Of a stretch of DNA of 64,000 bases, positions 6,550 through 15,310 are shown one piece after another. Numbering within the stretch: the stretch's first letter is position 1; every line of letters begins with the position of its first letter. This DNA comes from Gammaproteobacteria bacterium. GTDB taxonomy: Bacteria; Pseudomonadota; Gammaproteobacteria; Pseudomonadales; Halieaceae. The stretch spans positions 1 through 64,000 of the forward strand of contig JAHEKX010000011.1 of NCBI GenBank assembly GCA_024644535.1, in the 5' to 3' direction. A program made the position numbers and the translations under genes. The notes below the pieces were generated by a model, which did not search any database, had not been told where the DNA came from, and was given only the letters and a program-made list of their open reading frames with translations.

Positions 6550-8147
6550 TAATTAACTTTAGACGGCAACCCGTGGTTGATATCGATACCTTGCCTGCTC
6601 AAGTAATGTTCTAGCTCTTTAAGTTTGTCGCCGTAGCGTTGCCACCGACCGATCGACCCAGAATAGAGTGGCTGCCTGACTTGCACCGAGCTTGCGGTGG
6701 AAACCGGGGCGTCGTTTTCGTGAAAGTTTAAGCACGCGTCTTCCCAATCTAGCCCACAAAATTCGAGCAGGCGCTCGGTCTGCTCGAACTGGCTAAACAC
6801 GATATCTTCGTAATGAACTTGCATGAACCGATCTTCGGGTAAGGCCCTAGCCCAGTGCGCCATGAGTTCATCAAATAAGCAGTAAAATTTGGCGGTCTCC
6901 AACAAATCATAGGTGTATGCGTAATAGGCCTGCTGTGTGGTAAGTAGCTGACGGTAATTACTTAAACAGCTGTCCATGGGGTTTCGCCGTAGGGCGATGA
7001 TTTTTGCATTGGGCAGAGCCTGGTGGACAAGTCCGCAGTACAAAAAATTCAGCGGCATTTTGTCGGTAGTTCGTTCGGCGCCTCGGCTGAGTTCTCGGGT
7101 TAGTGTTAGATACTCGCGACCGATTTGTGCAAAGGTCGCCTCGTCAAAATTTGCCGCAGCTGCAACGGTGCCGGAGTCTAAGGTTAAGTTCGACGGTGTT
7201 TTTGCGGCCTGCTTGATTAGGTTTCCAAACAGGCTCAGTTCACCCGCTGAGTGGACCTGTGAATGAGACCCTATAATCCGATCCACCAAAGTCGTGCCTG
7301 TTCTGGGTAGCCCTACAATAAAGATCGGTGAATCTTGAGCGCCTGTCTCTGCTGCGTCAGTGGATAGTGATTTGAGGCCCGCAACAATGCTCTTAAAATT
7401 CACGGCTGATGTTGCAGCTTGCTTGCCCGATTTGGCTTTGTGCAACCACGTTAAGCTGTTTGGGTAATCACTCGCATCTTCCAGGCACTTTGCTATGGCG
7501 TGCCCTAGGTGCAGCTGCGCATCCGTATCATCAAGTGCTTTCGAAAAAGTAGATTCTAACCGAGCAACTAAGGGTGTACCGGCTGGCTGTTTGGTTAAGC
7601 GTGCTAGGGACGATAGCGCCCGATAGTTACTATCATCCAACGTTAAGCACGCTTTGTAGGCGGCATCAGCTCCGTCAAAATCGCCAATAAACTGAAGCGA
7701 GGCGCCAAGGTTGTAGTGGTAGTTAGCAATGCTGGGGTTTAGTACAACGGCTTTTCTAAACCAAGGCACCGCAAGTTCGTGAAAACCGGTTCGGGTATAG
7801 ACCACCCCTAGCATGTCTGCTATGTGGTGGTCCTGAATATCAAGCGCTGCGCAAAGGTCTGCCCGATGTTTCGCTTTAATTTGGTCGCCCGACAGGGTCA
7901 GCATTTGAGCGCAGTACGCTTGGCAGTACTCGTTATCTGATGCCAGCGCACAGGCCTTCTTAAAAAGTTCCAGGGCCTTGGCGTGATTATTGTGGTCGGC
8001 AGATATCTTACCTAGAATAAAATAAGCAGGCGCATCTTCTACATCTTTTCGGATGCGAGCAATGGCTTGATCGTAGATTTCACGATAGTGTTTGTTCTGC
8101 AAAGCCCGCAAACTCTGCCGGATAAAGGTATTGTCTGTGCTGATCAT
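6549..8147 (-). CDS. TPR-repeat sulfotransferase
   Basis: The N-terminal half (about residues 10-240) is built of tetratricopeptide repeats, for example ALELFKKACALASDNEY, AVPWFRKAVVLNPSIANYHYNLGASL and ADAAYKACLTLDDSNYRALSSL. The C-terminal half is a sulfotransferase domain. It begins with the PAPS 5'-phosphosulfate loop SPIFIVGLPRTGTTLVDRII and has the 3'-phosphate region ALRRNPMDSCLSNYRQL. The family transfers sulfate from PAPS to hydroxyl groups of glycans, peptides or metabolites; the acceptor here is unknown. I start at the ATG at 8147 (532 aa), because the 26 residues upstream of it are Arg-rich and do not resemble the family. AAGGAG lies 19 bases upstream, farther than ideal. It is not in an operon. 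Confidence 0.85.
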   Translation of the reverse strand: MISTDNTFIRQSLRALQNKHYREIYDQAIARIRKDVEDAPAYFILGKISADHNNHAKALELFKKACALASDNEYCQAYCAQMLTLSGDQIKAKHRADLCAALDIQDHHIADMLGVVYTRTGFHELAVPWFRKAVVLNPSIANYHYNLGASLQFIGDFDGADAAYKACLTLDDSNYRALSSLARLTKQPAGTPLVARLESTFSKALDDTDAQLHLGHAIAKCLEDASDYPNSLTWLHKAKSGKQAATSAVNFKSIVAGLKSLSTDAAETGAQDSPIFIVGLPRTGTTLVDRIIGSHSQVHSAGELSLFGNLIKQAAKTPSNLTLDSGTVAAAANFDEATFAQIGREYLTLTRELSRGAERTTDKMPLNFLYCGLVHQALPNAKIIALRRNPMDSCLSNYRQLLTTQQAYYAYTYDLLETAKFYCLFDELMAHWARALPEDRFMQVHYEDIVFSQFEQTERLLEFCGLDWEDACLNFHENDAPVSTASSVQVRQPLYSGSIGRWQRYGDKLKELEHYLSRQGIDINHGLPSKVN

Positions 8148-8307
8148 GCGTAACCGAACGTGTGAACTCCTTGAATTGTTATTATGCCTGAACCGCCGAA
8201 TTAATGTTGGGCGGAGACGTTGCACTGGAGGTTGCTTAAGGTTTGATGCATTGTCTGCAGTTACGTTACTCTAGCCGTTATATTTTTAAAGCAGGTGATC
8301 GATAGCA

Positions 8308-8505
8308 ATGATCTGTATTAAAACCGAGATTCCAGTAGAGCTCTGCGACATCAATGACGAGCTAAAGGCGATATATCATTCCAGAGATACGGTATGTATC
8401 TGGCTGTTCAACAGCCGACAGGACCGCAACCGCTTTATGGATGATACCGCAGGTATGAACAAGGCAGATCGCGAAGCCTATTACGTGGCCAATTTTGTTT
8501 CGTGA
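8308..8505 (+). CDS. Small 65-aa hypothetical protein
   Basis: A 65-aa soluble protein with no signal peptide or membrane segment. The ATG at 8308 has AGGTGA about nine bases upstream. The sequence reads well as a compact alpha/beta protein: an initial strand ICIKTEIPVEL, a central VCIWLFNSRQDRNRFMDD, then a helical acidic/basic end. I do not recognise the family. It is isolated, with 64 bases before the GFA-type gene on the same strand, and may be co-transcribed with it. It may be a lineage-specific small protein. Confidence 0.6.
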   Translation: MICIKTEIPVELCDINDELKAIYHSRDTVCIWLFNSRQDRNRFMDDTAGMNKADREAYYVANFVS

Positions 8506-8569
8506 TAGAGCCCTTATCTAAATCGCGTTACACTCGACGACCGGCACAGAAAGGTCTAAAGGATAGCTA

Positions 8570-8926
8570 ATGACAACTTACACAGGCGGCTGCCACTGCG
8601 GCGCAGTGAAGTTTTCGTTTATCGGCGACAATGCAGTTGAGATCTGGAAGTGTAATTGCTCGGTGTGTTCTCTGATTGATTACGAGCATTTGTTCATTCT
8701 GCACGAAAATTTTACCCTGCTCACCAATGCCGACAACTTAAGCACCTATTTGTTTGGCACGCACGCTGCTAAACATTATTTTTGTAAAACCTGTGGTATT
8801 AAAAGTTTTTACCAACCGCGCTCTCACCCAGAGGCCTATAGCGTAAATTTAAAGTGTGTAACTAACCCACCGTCTATTGAACAGGTGGTTGAAATTGATG
8901 GCAGAGGTTCGTACTTTGAGTCTTAG
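8570..8926 (+). CDS. GFA/CENP-V family zinc protein
   Basis: The 118-aa protein carries the full GFA fold ligand set: GGCHCGAVKF near the N-terminus (CxC), then WKCNCSVC (CxxC), then FCKTCGI (CxxCG). These cysteines bind zinc. The family is named after glutathione-dependent formaldehyde-activating enzyme, but most members have unknown substrates and some act in thiol adduct chemistry. The length matches single-domain members. It is preceded by a small unknown gene and followed by a tiny membrane peptide. A specific role in formaldehyde handling is not shown by the context, since no formaldehyde dehydrogenase is nearby. Confidence 0.88.
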   Translation: MTTYTGGCHCGAVKFSFIGDNAVEIWKCNCSVCSLIDYEHLFILHENFTLLTNADNLSTYLFGTHAAKHYFCKTCGIKSFYQPRSHPEAYSVNLKCVTNPPSIEQVVEIDGRGSYFES

Positions 8927-8992
8927 TTGCCGGCTGCGCGACTTGTCTGTTGAAAGACGTCGCAAAACACATTTAGCTAGGGAAAATACTTT

Positions 8993-9106
8993 ATGCAAGA
9001 GATCTTAAGTCAGTACGGTTTGGAAATCGTGGTTGGCATGATTGTGGGTGTTCTGGGTTTTTTATTCTGGCGCGTTGTCTCGTATCGGTCTCGCGATGAT
9101 CAGTAG
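8993..9106 (+). CDS. 37-aa single-TM microprotein
   Basis: The ATG at 8993 opens a frame reading MQEILSQYGLEIVVGMIVGVL, then GFLFWRVVSYRSRDDQ and stop. The central 20 residues are strongly hydrophobic with a GxxxG-like spacing (GMIVGVLG). The tail is Arg-rich, giving a likely N-out/C-in single-pass peptide. AGGGAAAA lies about ten bases upstream. It sits 66 bases after the GFA gene and ends 17 bases before the dehydrogenase start, the spacing of an operon member. I know no family; the call rests on start signal, composition and tight spacing. Confidence 0.55.
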   Translation: MQEILSQYGLEIVVGMIVGVLGFLFWRVVSYRSRDDQ

Positions 9107-9123
9107 TTAGTAGGCGAGACACA

Positions 9124-10068
9124 ATGAGCTCTCTATCATGGGCGAGCCAGAACGTTTTATTAGTTCTTGACGATCAAAGCTCGCTACTTACCGACCTTTG
9201 TACTAAAGCCTTGCCGGCCGATCTGCGCTGTGTGGCATCTTCAAACCCTGACCTGCCCCTGTTGGCGTCTACGACGATCATAATAGGTGCACCCGATAAG
9301 ATTGTTCGCTATTTATCAGATGCACCAGCCTTGAAATGGGTGCAATCTACCTGGGCGGGCGTTACCCCATTAATGAACCACTCGCGGAGAGATTATCAGC
9401 TCACAGGTCTTAAAGGCGTTTTTGGGCAGGTGATGAGCGAGTACGTGTTAGGCTGGATACTCGCCTTAGAGCGCGAAATTTTGGACTACGCTCAAGACAG
9501 TTCTTGGAATCAGCGCGCGCCGGTGACTATTCTGGGGAAGCGGCTGGGTATTATGGGCACTGGCGACATCGCCTGCGATGTTGCCATCGCCGCTAAGGCA
9601 TTGGGTTTACGCGTTACCGGATTTAACCGATCTGGTCATTGCCCCCCGGCCTTTGAGTCATGTTTTACCTACGAGCAACGTTTAGATTTTGCCAAAGATC
9701 TAGATTACCTACTCTGCGTAATGCCCAATACAACCGAGACCGATGATTTGGTGTCGTCGGATCTATTGTACGCCTTAGCACCCCATGCAATTTTATTGAA
9801 TACCGGCAGAGGTAACTGTGTGGATGAAGACGCTTTGGTGCAGGTGCTTGATTCAGGGCATTTACGGGCCGCGGTTTTAGATGTATTCAAACAAGAGCCG
9901 CTGCCCCCCACCCATCGGTTTTGGTCGCACCCAAAGGTGTACGTGACTAGCCATACCTCAGCGCCAACCAACATTCAGGCGGCTGTGGATGTATTCGAAC
10001 AGAACCTCGAGCGTTTTCTTAATCATCAGCCCTTGTTGTATGTGGTAGATTTAGCAAAGGGCTACTAA
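9124..10068 (+). CDS. D-2-hydroxyacid dehydrogenase (NAD(P)-dependent)
   Basis: The 314-aa protein belongs to the D-isomer 2-hydroxyacid dehydrogenase family, which interconverts 2-oxo acids and D-2-hydroxy acids such as glyoxylate/glycolate. The cofactor fold carries RLGIMGTGDIACDVA; the usual third glycine of GxGxxG is alanine. The catalytic set is visible: Arg in LLNTGRGNCVDEDAL, Glu in VLDVFKQEPLP and His in VYVTSHTSAPT. It most resembles the GhrA-type subgroup, with a short divergent N-terminal substrate domain. It follows the 37-aa peptide by 17 bases and precedes a secreted esterase. The substrate is not predictable from sequence. Confidence 0.85.
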   Translation: MSSLSWASQNVLLVLDDQSSLLTDLCTKALPADLRCVASSNPDLPLLASTTIIIGAPDKIVRYLSDAPALKWVQSTWAGVTPLMNHSRRDYQLTGLKGVFGQVMSEYVLGWILALEREILDYAQDSSWNQRAPVTILGKRLGIMGTGDIACDVAIAAKALGLRVTGFNRSGHCPPAFESCFTYEQRLDFAKDLDYLLCVMPNTTETDDLVSSDLLYALAPHAILLNTGRGNCVDEDALVQVLDSGHLRAAVLDVFKQEPLPPTHRFWSHPKVYVTSHTSAPTNIQAAVDVFEQNLERFLNHQPLLYVVDLAKGY

Positions 10069-10122
10069 TATCCTTTGCATGCAGAAACAGCTATTTACGC
10101 TTTTAACACTCAGAGACAAACC

Positions 10123-11577
10123 ATGCGAGCCAACACAGTAAAAATAGTATTAAGTGGATTAACTTTAACCCTTGCCGGCTATGTTGGGTTGGTCAGTGCC
10201 GAGTCGGCGGTATATAAGTCCATTCCTTACGCAGAGGCGCCAATTGGCGACAAGCGCTGGACTGTCGTAGAGGATATTGTTTGGGACGGTACTCGCCAAG
10301 GCAGTGAATTTTCCGCCAGCTGCCCTCAGCCGCGTTATGGTTTGGGCACCTCTGATGAACAAAGTGAAGATTGTTTGTTTTTAAATATATGGACACCAGG
10401 CAAGGCGGGCAAGCTACCTGTCATGATGTGGATCCATGGTGGGGGCTTTCGAGCGGGCAGTGGCAACATTCCTGGGGGTTTAATTGCACAAGAAGACGTT
10501 GTAGTGGTGTCGTTTAACTATCGCTTGGGCGCTTTGGGCTTTATGTCGCACCCCGCTCTTGAGTCGAGTGTTTCTAACTACGGTGTTATGGATATGGTTT
10601 CTGCTTTACGCTGGGTGAATCGTCATATCGAGTCCTTTGGTGGTGATCCAGACAACGTCACCATTTTTGGTGTCTCTGCTGGTGCTATGGCGGTTAACTT
10701 GCTGATGGTGAACGATGACGCTCAAGGTTTGTTTCATAAAGCGATCGCGCAAAGTAGCTATACCACCTGGCCCTTGTGGTACACAGAAGACACCTACCAA
10801 AATCAGCGCTACTGGGACGGTTCCCCCGTTAAGCGCGCAGAGGAGGAGGCGTCTAACTTGCTGGCTGCGGTGGGTTTGGCCGAGCCATCGCGCCAAGCTT
10901 TGCAAGCATTAGATGCTCAAGCATTGGTTAAAGCGCAGCAAGGCTTTCAGATTCCAATAGTTGACGGTATATCCATTAAAGCCGAGCCCGCGCAACTGTT
11001 TATGAGCGACAACTATCAGCCCAAACTTGATGCCTACATCGCAGGTGCGAATTCGTATGAAGGCTCAGTGTTGCCGGGTACGGGTATACAGCTGAGCGAT
11101 TTTACTTCATGGATCAGCGCTTACCTAGACGAGGCTAAAGTGGTTTATGCCGCCGATTACGAGTACAAACCCGATATTGCATACCAGCGTTTATTTGGTG
11201 ATCTACGTTACTTGACCTCAGCATCGCTTACCATGAGGGCGATGACCGAAAAAGGTATTCCTGCGTACGCGTATCTCCATGATCAGCCGCTCGCAAAGGA
11301 CGAAGAGTACATTCTGGGCGCACCACATGGTAGTGAAACTGGCGTGATGTTAGGTATGTATTTTGAAACCACGGGCGAATCTGGTGCGAAAATGCGCCGT
11401 ATGTGGGCCAACTTCGCTAAAACAGGAAAACCGGCATCGGGTGTTTGGCCGAGCTGGGTGCCAAATCAAAGCTACTGGGCCGATTTGCTGACGCCAAGCC
11501 AAAATCGTGCATCACACGTTCAGCCCCGAATTGATCTGATAGAGTCGATTTATGCCACACGGTGGTCTACCCCTTAA
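10123..11577 (+). CDS. Secreted type B carboxylesterase
   Basis: An alpha/beta-hydrolase of the carboxylesterase/cholinesterase family. The start is probably the ATG at 10123 (484 aa) because it opens a signal peptide (MRANTVKIVLSGLTLTLAGY, cleavage near SAE); an earlier in-frame ATG at 10075 only adds 16 residues. Family motifs: SIPYAEAPIGDKRW, EDCLFLNIWTP, the oxyanion loop MMWIHGGGFRAGSG and the nucleophile elbow FGVSAGAMA. The acidic triad residue lies in GANSYEGS and the histidine in GAPHGSETG. The N-terminal strand before IPYAE is shorter than usual. It hydrolyses carboxylic esters in the periplasm or outside; the natural substrate is unknown. It is on the same strand as the dehydrogenase, 54 bases away. 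Confidence 0.88.
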   Translation: MRANTVKIVLSGLTLTLAGYVGLVSAESAVYKSIPYAEAPIGDKRWTVVEDIVWDGTRQGSEFSASCPQPRYGLGTSDEQSEDCLFLNIWTPGKAGKLPVMMWIHGGGFRAGSGNIPGGLIAQEDVVVVSFNYRLGALGFMSHPALESSVSNYGVMDMVSALRWVNRHIESFGGDPDNVTIFGVSAGAMAVNLLMVNDDAQGLFHKAIAQSSYTTWPLWYTEDTYQNQRYWDGSPVKRAEEEASNLLAAVGLAEPSRQALQALDAQALVKAQQGFQIPIVDGISIKAEPAQLFMSDNYQPKLDAYIAGANSYEGSVLPGTGIQLSDFTSWISAYLDEAKVVYAADYEYKPDIAYQRLFGDLRYLTSASLTMRAMTEKGIPAYAYLHDQPLAKDEEYILGAPHGSETGVMLGMYFETTGESGAKMRRMWANFAKTGKPASGVWPSWVPNQSYWADLLTPSQNRASHVQPRIDLIESIYATRWSTP

Positions 11578-11598
11578 TTCAGGAGTTACTAGCGTTTT

Positions 11599-12654
11599 AT
11601 GCTGCTATTACTTGTTTACGTAAGCCTTGCCTTAGGCGTCTCGTTCTTGTGTTCCTTACTCGAAGCAACACTGCTATCGATGACGCCAACTTACATCGCT
11701 GGGCTTGATGCCGACAAGCCTAGAACCGCCAAGTTATGGCAGCGCTTTAAAGCCGATATCGATAAACCCTTGGCGGCCATTTTATCGCTGAACACTATCG
11801 CCCACACGGTGGGTGCTGCTGGTGCTGGCGCACAGGCAACCGCGTTGTTTGGTGAAGTTTATTTTGGTGTGATTTCTGCCGTACTGACGCTGCTAATTTT
11901 GGTGTTCTCGGAAATTATTCCTAAAACCTTGGGTGCGCGTTACTGGCAGCAATTGGCACCTATTTGCGGGCCTATTCTAGCTTGGGTTCAGTGGTCTATG
12001 TACCCCTTAGTTTTGGCCGCCAAAGGTTTAACAGGTTGGTTGGCGTCTCACCCTGAAGGCCCTAATTTGTCGCGCGATGATTTTCATGTGCTAGCAAAAT
12101 TAGGCCACAGCGAGGGTGTAATTGATACCGCTGAAATGCGAGCCATTAATGCCACTTTGGTGTTTCGTGGATTGGTTGTTAAAGATATCATGACGCCGAG
12201 AACCGTTATGTACACCCTACCCGCATCATTGCGGGTGTCTGAGGTCTTAGCCTTAGAACCAGCCCTGCGCTTTTCGCGAGTGCCAATTTATGACCAAAAC
12301 AAAGACGATATCGTAGGTTTTGTGCGCAAAGATGATATTTATTTCGCAGCCGCGCAGGGTAAAGGCAGCGACGGTTTAGCGAGTTTAAAACGCGACTTGC
12401 TGGCGGTATTGGAAAACAAACCCCTGCCCGATTTAATTCAAGAGTTGGTTGATGCTCGTATCGCTATGGCTTTGGTGGTTAATGAATACGGCGACCCCTT
12501 GGGTATCGCGACTATGGAAGACCTGGTCGAGACGATGCTGGGCATGGAAATTGTGGACGAATCTGACCGTCATATTGATATGCAAGAGCGCGCCCGCGAA
12601 CTGTGGCGGGCTCGGGCTTTAGCGGCCGGCTTAAACGTTGAGGTTGACGCTTAG
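11599..12654 (+). CDS. CNNM (DUF21)/CBS-domain membrane protein
   Basis: A 351-aa inner membrane protein. The N-terminal CNNM transmembrane domain (about residues 1-170) has LLEATLLSMTPTYIAGL, AAILSLNTIAHTVGAAGAGAQA and FSEIIPKTLGARYWQ. A CBS pair follows (about 195-325), with DIMTPRTVMYTLP and ALVVNEYGDPLGIATMEDLVETMLG. Relatives (CorB/CorC, YfjD) are Mg2+ transport-related proteins. The C-terminal CorC/HlyC domain of the longer members is missing: the protein ends soon after the second CBS motif. RBS GGAG lies upstream of the ATG. Its stop is one base from the stop of the convergent next gene. Ion specificity is inferred only. Confidence 0.85.
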   Translation: MLLLLVYVSLALGVSFLCSLLEATLLSMTPTYIAGLDADKPRTAKLWQRFKADIDKPLAAILSLNTIAHTVGAAGAGAQATALFGEVYFGVISAVLTLLILVFSEIIPKTLGARYWQQLAPICGPILAWVQWSMYPLVLAAKGLTGWLASHPEGPNLSRDDFHVLAKLGHSEGVIDTAEMRAINATLVFRGLVVKDIMTPRTVMYTLPASLRVSEVLALEPALRFSRVPIYDQNKDDIVGFVRKDDIYFAAAQGKGSDGLASLKRDLLAVLENKPLPDLIQELVDARIAMALVVNEYGDPLGIATMEDLVETMLGMEIVDESDRHIDMQERARELWRARALAAGLNVEVDA

Positions 12655-12655
12655 C

Positions 12656-13024
12656 CTACTTGTTCTTTTTGGCGTTAAAAGCGCGGATGGCGAGATTGAA
12701 CTCACCGGCGATTTTTTCTTCCATTTCGACGGCTTTGTTGAAGTTGGCCACCGCGGCGGCATGTTCTGCTTTTAAGGCTGCTTTTTCTTCCTCTGACTTG
12801 GTCTCTTTCATGGCCTTGTCTGCTTTGTCGATATCAGCGTTTACGCAATCGCGGTATCCGCCTAAATCTTTTTGGTAGGCTTTTACAGCTTGCTGGCCGG
12901 CGACCATTTCCGCCATTTCCGCTTTGCTGCCATCAGGAAGGGTGGGTTTGGTTGGCAGATCACAAGCTATTGCTTGGCCGGCAATTAGTGCAGAGCTTAC
13001 CAGTGCGGCAGAAAGTAGTTTCAT
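12656..13024 (-). CDS. Small exported helical protein, hypothetical
   Basis: A 122-aa protein with a clear signal peptide (MKLLSAALVSSALIAGQAIA, cleavage before CDLP). The mature part is small and very rich in Ala, Lys and Glu, with two predicted long helices (KAYQKDLGGYRDCVNADIDKA; KAALKAEHAAAVANFNKAVEM). Two cysteines remain in the mature form (the C of CDLP and that of YRDC), which could pair. Because the cysteine follows AIA directly, a lipoprotein reading is possible but the -3/-1 residues are not a classical lipobox. I know this type only as a short periplasmic protein of unknown function in marine gammaproteobacteria. It is divergent from uvrD. Confidence 0.72.
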   Translation of the reverse strand: MKLLSAALVSSALIAGQAIACDLPTKPTLPDGSKAEMAEMVAGQQAVKAYQKDLGGYRDCVNADIDKADKAMKETKSEEEKAALKAEHAAAVANFNKAVEMEEKIAGEFNLAIRAFNAKKNK

Positions 13025-13132
13025 GGTGCTATTCCTATTATCGTTTCGATGTACATGGTCCTAAAATAACACCTGTATAAGAAATTATCATCCCTGATGC
13101 GTATTCTCGGTGAGCCTAGTCCGTATTTTCGA

Positions 13133-13138
13133 TACAAT
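13133..13138 (+). promoter_or_regulatory. Likely -10 element of uvrD
   Basis: TACAAT at 13133-13138 is the best -10 match before uvrD; the -35 partner is poor. It ends six bases before the ATG at 13145, and no Shine-Dalgarno sequence is seen, so uvrD may also be translated from a leaderless or near-leaderless mRNA. No LexA box (CTG-N10-CAG) was found nearby. Confidence 0.4.
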
Positions 13139-13144
13139 TAGCGC

Positions 13145-15292
13145 ATGGACGTGACTGAATTATTAGATGGATTAAACCCCGCGCAACGTGAAGCTGTTGC
13201 TGCGGAGCCCGGCAATGCCCTAATATTAGCGGGGGCAGGCAGCGGCAAAACCCGCGTACTCGTGCACCGAATTGCTTGGCTAATTCGAGCCGAAGGCTTT
13301 TCGCCCCAAGCGCTACTGGCTGTGACCTTTACCAATAAAGCTGCCAAAGAAATGCGGGGCCGAATTGAGTCAATGTTGGGTTTAAGTACCCACGGGTTCT
13401 GGGTTGGCACCTTTCACGGTCTTGCCCATCGCCTATTGAAAGCGCACTGGCGCGAAGCCGGCCTGCAGCAAAACTTTCAGATCCTAGACAGCGATGACCA
13501 GTTGCGTCTGGTTAAGCGCATTGTTAAAGAATTGGGTTTAGATGATGGGCGCTGGCCACCCAAACAAATCCAGGGCTTTATTAACGCACAAAAAGACGAA
13601 GGTTTGCGAGCTAAGCACATCGATACCAGCGGTGATTTTTATTTACAAACCATGGTTAAAGCCTACCGCGCGTACGAAGAAGCCTGTGAACGCAGCAGCC
13701 TCGTTGATTTTGCTGAGCTTCTATTGCGAGCGCACGAGCTGTGGTTAAACCACCCAACCTTACTTAAGCATTATCAAAACCGTTTCCGTCACATTTTGGT
13801 CGACGAATTTCAAGACACCAACACGGTCCAATATGCTTGGCTTAGGGTCCTAGCTGGCGCGCAAATTCCTGTTATGGCGGTGGGCGACGATGACCAGTCA
13901 ATCTATGGATGGCGCGGCGCAAAGATTGAAAATATTCAGCGGTTTAGCCAAGACTTTAGCGATACTCAAACTATCCGTTTAGAGCAGAACTATCGCTCGA
14001 CCCAAATCATTCTAAAAGCGGCAAACGGTGTCATTGATAATAACTTCGGTCGTTTAGGGAAAGACCTTTGGACTGAGGGTGACGAAGGCGAAAAAATCGA
14101 CTTGTACGCGGGCTTTAACGAGCACGACGAAGCTCGGTTTGTTGTTGACCGGATTGACGCATGGCATCGCGAAGGTAACCCACGGTTAAGCGTTGCGGTG
14201 TTGTACCGATCCAACGCGCAATCGCGAGTCTTGGAAGAAGCGTTTCTAAGGGCAGACATTCCCTACCGAATTTACGGCGGTCAGCGTTTTTACGAGCGTT
14301 TAGAAATTCGTAATGCCCTAGCCTATATGCGCTTGGTGCATAACCGTAATGACGATGCCGCTTTTGAGCGTGTCATTAATACGCCCACACGCGGTATTGG
14401 CGCTAAAACGATTGAGACTTTGCGCGCTTTCGCTCGTGACCATTCACAATCTTTGTGGAAGGCGGCTATCCATTTGTGTGGTTCTGGATTGCCTGCTCGT
14501 GCCAGCTCTGCTCTACAAGGCTTTTTGTCGTTAATTGAAGCGTTAGATGAACAAACCGATGGCTTGGCCTTGGGCGAACTGACCGATCATGTAGTTGAGC
14601 GTTCGGGTTTAATAGCGTTCCATCAAAAAGAAAAAGGCGAACGGGGGCAGGCGCGAATCGAGAACCTGCAAGAACTGGTGGTTGCGGCGGGCCAGTTTCG
14701 AGCTGACGATGATTCCATGACGCCCTTGCAGCAGTTTTTGGATAACGCCGCACTGGATGCTGGTGATGGGCAGGCGGAAGACTTTGAAGACAGTGTTCAG
14801 TTAATGACGCTGCACTCTGCTAAAGGCTTGGAGTTTCCACTAGTCTTTTTGGTGGGTATGGAAGAAGGTTTGTTTCCCCACCAAATGTCTAGTCAAGACC
14901 CGACGCGCCTAGAAGAAGAGCGTCGTCTTTGCTATGTGGGTATTACTCGCGCGATGCAAAAGTTGGTGCTAACTTACGCTGAAACCCGCCGAATGCATGG
15001 CTCTGAAAACTATAATGCGATATCTCGGTTTGTACGTGAGATACCCGATACTTGCCTGCAGGAGGTTAGGTTGCAGTCTACCGTTGCACAACCGGTGAGT
15101 CGCGTGACTCAAAATATTCCCGTACCCGATGCTGGTGTTAGCTTGGGTCAGCGCGTGTATCACCAAATTTTTGGTGAGGGTATGGTGGTGAACTTCGAAG
15201 GGCGTGGCAGCCATGCTCGGGTGGAAGTAAACTTCGATACCGAGGGCACAAAATGGTTGGTACTTCACTACGCTAACTTACAAGCGATTTAA
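13145..15292 (+). CDS. uvrD: DNA helicase II UvrD
   Basis: A superfamily 1A 3'-5' helicase that removes UvrC and the excised oligonucleotide in nucleotide excision repair and unwinds nicked DNA in mismatch repair. The 715-aa length fits UvrD (720 in E. coli). Motifs in order: Q motif LNPAQREAV, Walker A AGAGSGKTRVLVHRI, Ia TFTNKAAKEM, II LVDEFQDTN, III VGDDDQSIYGWRGA, IV EQNYRS, V LMTLHSAKGLEFPLVFLVG, VI EERRLCYVGITRA. The C-terminal Tudor-like tail (VYHQIFGEGMVVNFEGRG) for RNA polymerase contact is present. The TRAP binding-protein gene follows by 18 bases on the same strand. Confidence 0.96.
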   Translation: MDVTELLDGLNPAQREAVAAEPGNALILAGAGSGKTRVLVHRIAWLIRAEGFSPQALLAVTFTNKAAKEMRGRIESMLGLSTHGFWVGTFHGLAHRLLKAHWREAGLQQNFQILDSDDQLRLVKRIVKELGLDDGRWPPKQIQGFINAQKDEGLRAKHIDTSGDFYLQTMVKAYRAYEEACERSSLVDFAELLLRAHELWLNHPTLLKHYQNRFRHILVDEFQDTNTVQYAWLRVLAGAQIPVMAVGDDDQSIYGWRGAKIENIQRFSQDFSDTQTIRLEQNYRSTQIILKAANGVIDNNFGRLGKDLWTEGDEGEKIDLYAGFNEHDEARFVVDRIDAWHREGNPRLSVAVLYRSNAQSRVLEEAFLRADIPYRIYGGQRFYERLEIRNALAYMRLVHNRNDDAAFERVINTPTRGIGAKTIETLRAFARDHSQSLWKAAIHLCGSGLPARASSALQGFLSLIEALDEQTDGLALGELTDHVVERSGLIAFHQKEKGERGQARIENLQELVVAAGQFRADDDSMTPLQQFLDNAALDAGDGQAEDFEDSVQLMTLHSAKGLEFPLVFLVGMEEGLFPHQMSSQDPTRLEEERRLCYVGITRAMQKLVLTYAETRRMHGSENYNAISRFVREIPDTCLQEVRLQSTVAQPVSRVTQNIPVPDAGVSLGQRVYHQIFGEGMVVNFEGRGSHARVEVNFDTEGTKWLVLHYANLQAI

Positions 15293-15310
15293 CGGCGATA
15301 AGGATAAAAA

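Noticed and set aside
13025-13144. LexA box before uvrD
   Set aside because: A CTG appears in the region but no CTG-N10-CAG match exists, so SOS control is not supported.
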